DNA from: an uncultured Clostridium sp.
Lineage (GTDB): Bacteria > Bacillota > Clostridia > Lachnospirales > Lachnospiraceae
DNA length: 64,000 bases
Reading direction: 5' to 3'
Assembly (NCBI GenBank): GCA_945917985.1
Contig: CAMEIH010000005.1
Location: forward strand, 1-64,000
Position numbers and translations under genes: made by a program
The notes under the pieces: model-generated
Seen by the model: the letters and a program-made list of their open reading frames with translations, nothing else
The model's database searches: none
What the model was told of the DNA's origin: nothing
Shown: positions 62,804 through 64,000 of the stretch, one piece after another
Layout: every line of letters starts with the position of its first letter
Numbering within the stretch: position 1 is the stretch's first letter

Positions 62804-64000
62804 AATTATAGTGAGTTTGATAGGAAAAGTTTTGCTGGCATTTATGCTTTTTTTTGCTCTATTGGCAATTGGCTCGGCAGACTGGTTTCTTAAGACCTTT
62901 GGGGCAATGGATTTTTCTATAGTGATATATCAGCTTTTTTCACCGATGGAGGGTACTTCATCAGAAATTTTGGCAAAATATTGCAGCGCTGTTTTAATAC
63001 CAACATCAGGTATAACAATATCTGTTATTCTGATATATACATTTTGTGATATTATCTTCAGAAAATGTTTTATTAAAGTAGGTATTGCATTTAGAAATAA
63101 GGAAATAAAGCTGTCGATTCACAAGAAAACATATCTTATCAGTAAATGGATAATATTACTTACTGGATTGACCGGCTTGTTTTTTGTGTTGATCAGTAAA
63201 GCAGTAGCTGTCGGCATTCCGGAATATTTGGAAGAAATCAGAAATGCATCTACATTGTTTGAAGATGAATATGCAGATCCGAATAATACAAAAATTGAAT
63301 TCCCGGAAAGTAAACGAAATTTAATCCTGATTTATTTGGAATCTATGGAATCTACATATGCTTCAATTTCTGAAGGCGGTGCAAAGTCGATTAATTATAT
63401 TCCTGAACTGACGGATCTGGCAAAGAATAACTTGAATTTTTCAGACAGTGATAAACTGGGAGGCGGACATGTTTACACAGAGGGCTGGACAATGGCCGGA
63501 CTTCTGGGCAGTTCCACAGGTGTACCTTACAAACTTCCGGTTGAGGGAAATTCGGCAGGTGAATATGAACAGTTTTTGCCGGGGATTACAGGTCTTGGGG
63601 ACATTCTTCAGGAAGCAGGCTATAAGAATTATTTTATGTGTGGTTCTGATGCTGCTTTCGGCGGAAGAGAAGCTTTCTATTCACAGCATGGAGATTATGA
63701 GATATTGGACTATGACCGTGCCAGAGTAGATGGATTTATTCCTATGGATTATCAGGTTTATTGGGGCATGGAAGATGAGAAACTGTATAGCTATGCAAGG
63801 AAAGAACTGACTAAAATCGGAGCAGAAGGGCAACCATTTAATTTTACGATGTTAACGGTTGATACCCATCATCCTGATGGGTATGCTTGTGAATTGTGTG
63901 AAAATGAATATCCCGAACAATATGCGAATGCGATAGTCTGTGCAAGTAAGCAGGCGGCAGATTTTGTAAAATGGATACAACAACAGGATTGGTATGAGAA
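62766..64000 (+). CDS. OpgB/LtaS-like phosphoglycerol transferase (sulfatase fold), 3' end cut off
   Basis: The frame is open from ATG 62766 to the window edge (411 codons visible). Three to four N-terminal helices (to about residue 150) are followed by an extracytoplasmic sulfatase-fold domain: RNLILIYLESMESTYAS with the metal-ligand Glu, GGGHVYTEGWTMAGLLGSST with the likely Thr nucleophile, GDILQEAGYKNYFMCGSDAA and FTMLTVDTHHPDGYAC with a His pair. WTMAGLLGSSTGVP is closest to OpgB (phosphoglycerol transferase I). It would move phosphoglycerol, or a like group, from a lipid to the glycan on the cell surface. Confidence 0.88.
   Translation, partial: MVKKAEITKKVIKIIVSLIGKVLLAFMLFFALLAIGSADWFLKTFGAMDFSIVIYQLFSPMEGTSSEILAKYCSAVLIPTSGITISVILIYTFCDIIFRKCFIKVGIAFRNKEIKLSIHKKTYLISKWIILLTGLTGLFFVLISKAVAVGIPEYLEEIRNASTLFEDEYADPNNTKIEFPESKRNLILIYLESMESTYASISEGGAKSINYIPELTDLAKNNLNFSDSDKLGGGHVYTEGWTMAGLLGSSTGVPYKLPVEGNSAGEYEQFLPGITGLGDILQEAGYKNYFMCGSDAAFGGREAFYSQHGDYEILDYDRARVDGFIPMDYQVYWGMEDEKLYSYARKELTKIGAEGQPFNFTMLTVDTHHPDGYACELCENEYPEQYANAIVCASKQAADFVKWIQQQDWYE

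Noticed and set aside
1-64000. CRISPR arrays, tRNA or rRNA genes, insertion sequences, prophage or conjugation genes
   Set aside because: I scanned for regularly spaced repeats, tRNA-like cloverleaf ends, transposase motifs and integrase motifs and found none. All of the window is explained by glycan-related genes with short gaps; no gap exceeds 150 bases.

Overview
The window is one continuous stretch of a very large cell-surface polysaccharide (capsule, exopolysaccharide or glycoprotein glycan) biosynthesis locus. Every gene I can support is on the + strand, most stop and start codons overlap or lie within 60 bases of each other, and no rRNA, tRNA, transposase, integrase, CRISPR array or transcription regulator is visible. 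Strong AGGAGG-type ribosome sites, moderate to low G+C and the mix of families (repeated GT2/GT4/GT11 enzymes, DUF5672, GH88/105, PglK-like ABC half-transporters) suggest a gut-type Clostridia member, most likely Lachnospiraceae; that assignment is inference from style and family content only.

Layout. 1-7277: end of one asnB, a GT4, a membrane-anchored SGNH-like protein, a complete asnB, a tandem pair of GT11 fucosyltransferase-like genes and a GT2, closed by a clear intrinsic terminator (7275-7308). 7351-23941: a consensus-like promoter starts a long operon with an ABC half-transporter, GT11-like, DUF5672, GT17, the lipid-carrier sugar phosphotransferase that would start repeat-unit synthesis, GT4, a frameshifted GT2, GT2, a pyruvyltransferase-family protein, a Wzx-like flippase, a GH88/105-like hydrolase, another GT11 and two adjacent Wzy-like polymerases. 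23931-38370: a GT26-GT4 fusion, several GT4 enzymes, a beta-propeller-like protein, a second ABC half-transporter, two GT-C-like multipass membrane proteins, a DPM1-like GT2 with its DUF2304 partner, and a GT4. 38357-51696: noticeably more A+T rich, with nucleotide-sugar genes (FdtA/FdtB-like, and WbpB/WbpD/WbpE-like) mixed with glycosyltransferases, then a class IV aminotransferase and an HpcH/HpaI-type aldolase, and a CMP-sugar cytidylyltransferase. 51735-64000: a second promoter, an aldolase fused to a Rossmann-like domain, a KdsC-like phosphatase, GT61, GT23-like, acetyltransferase, GT2, a third ABC half-transporter, cupin, GT4-like, a DegT aminotransferase, a small membrane protein and the start of an OpgB/LtaS-like phosphoglycerol transferase.

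Together the genes would activate unusual sugars (3-amino-3,6-dideoxyhexose, di-N-acetylated uronic acid, a CMP-linked ulosonic acid), build one or more repeat units on a lipid carrier, decorate them (fucose-like residues, acetyl, pyruvyl, perhaps phosphoglycerol) and export them through at least one Wzx and three ABC exporters. The number of glycosyltransferases (about 25) and exporters is more than one repeat unit needs, so several glycans are probably made here. The least familiar parts are the ulosonic-acid cassette with a pyruvate-aldolase-type enzyme in place of a NeuB/KdsA synthase, and the aminotransferase plus HpaI-aldolase pair.
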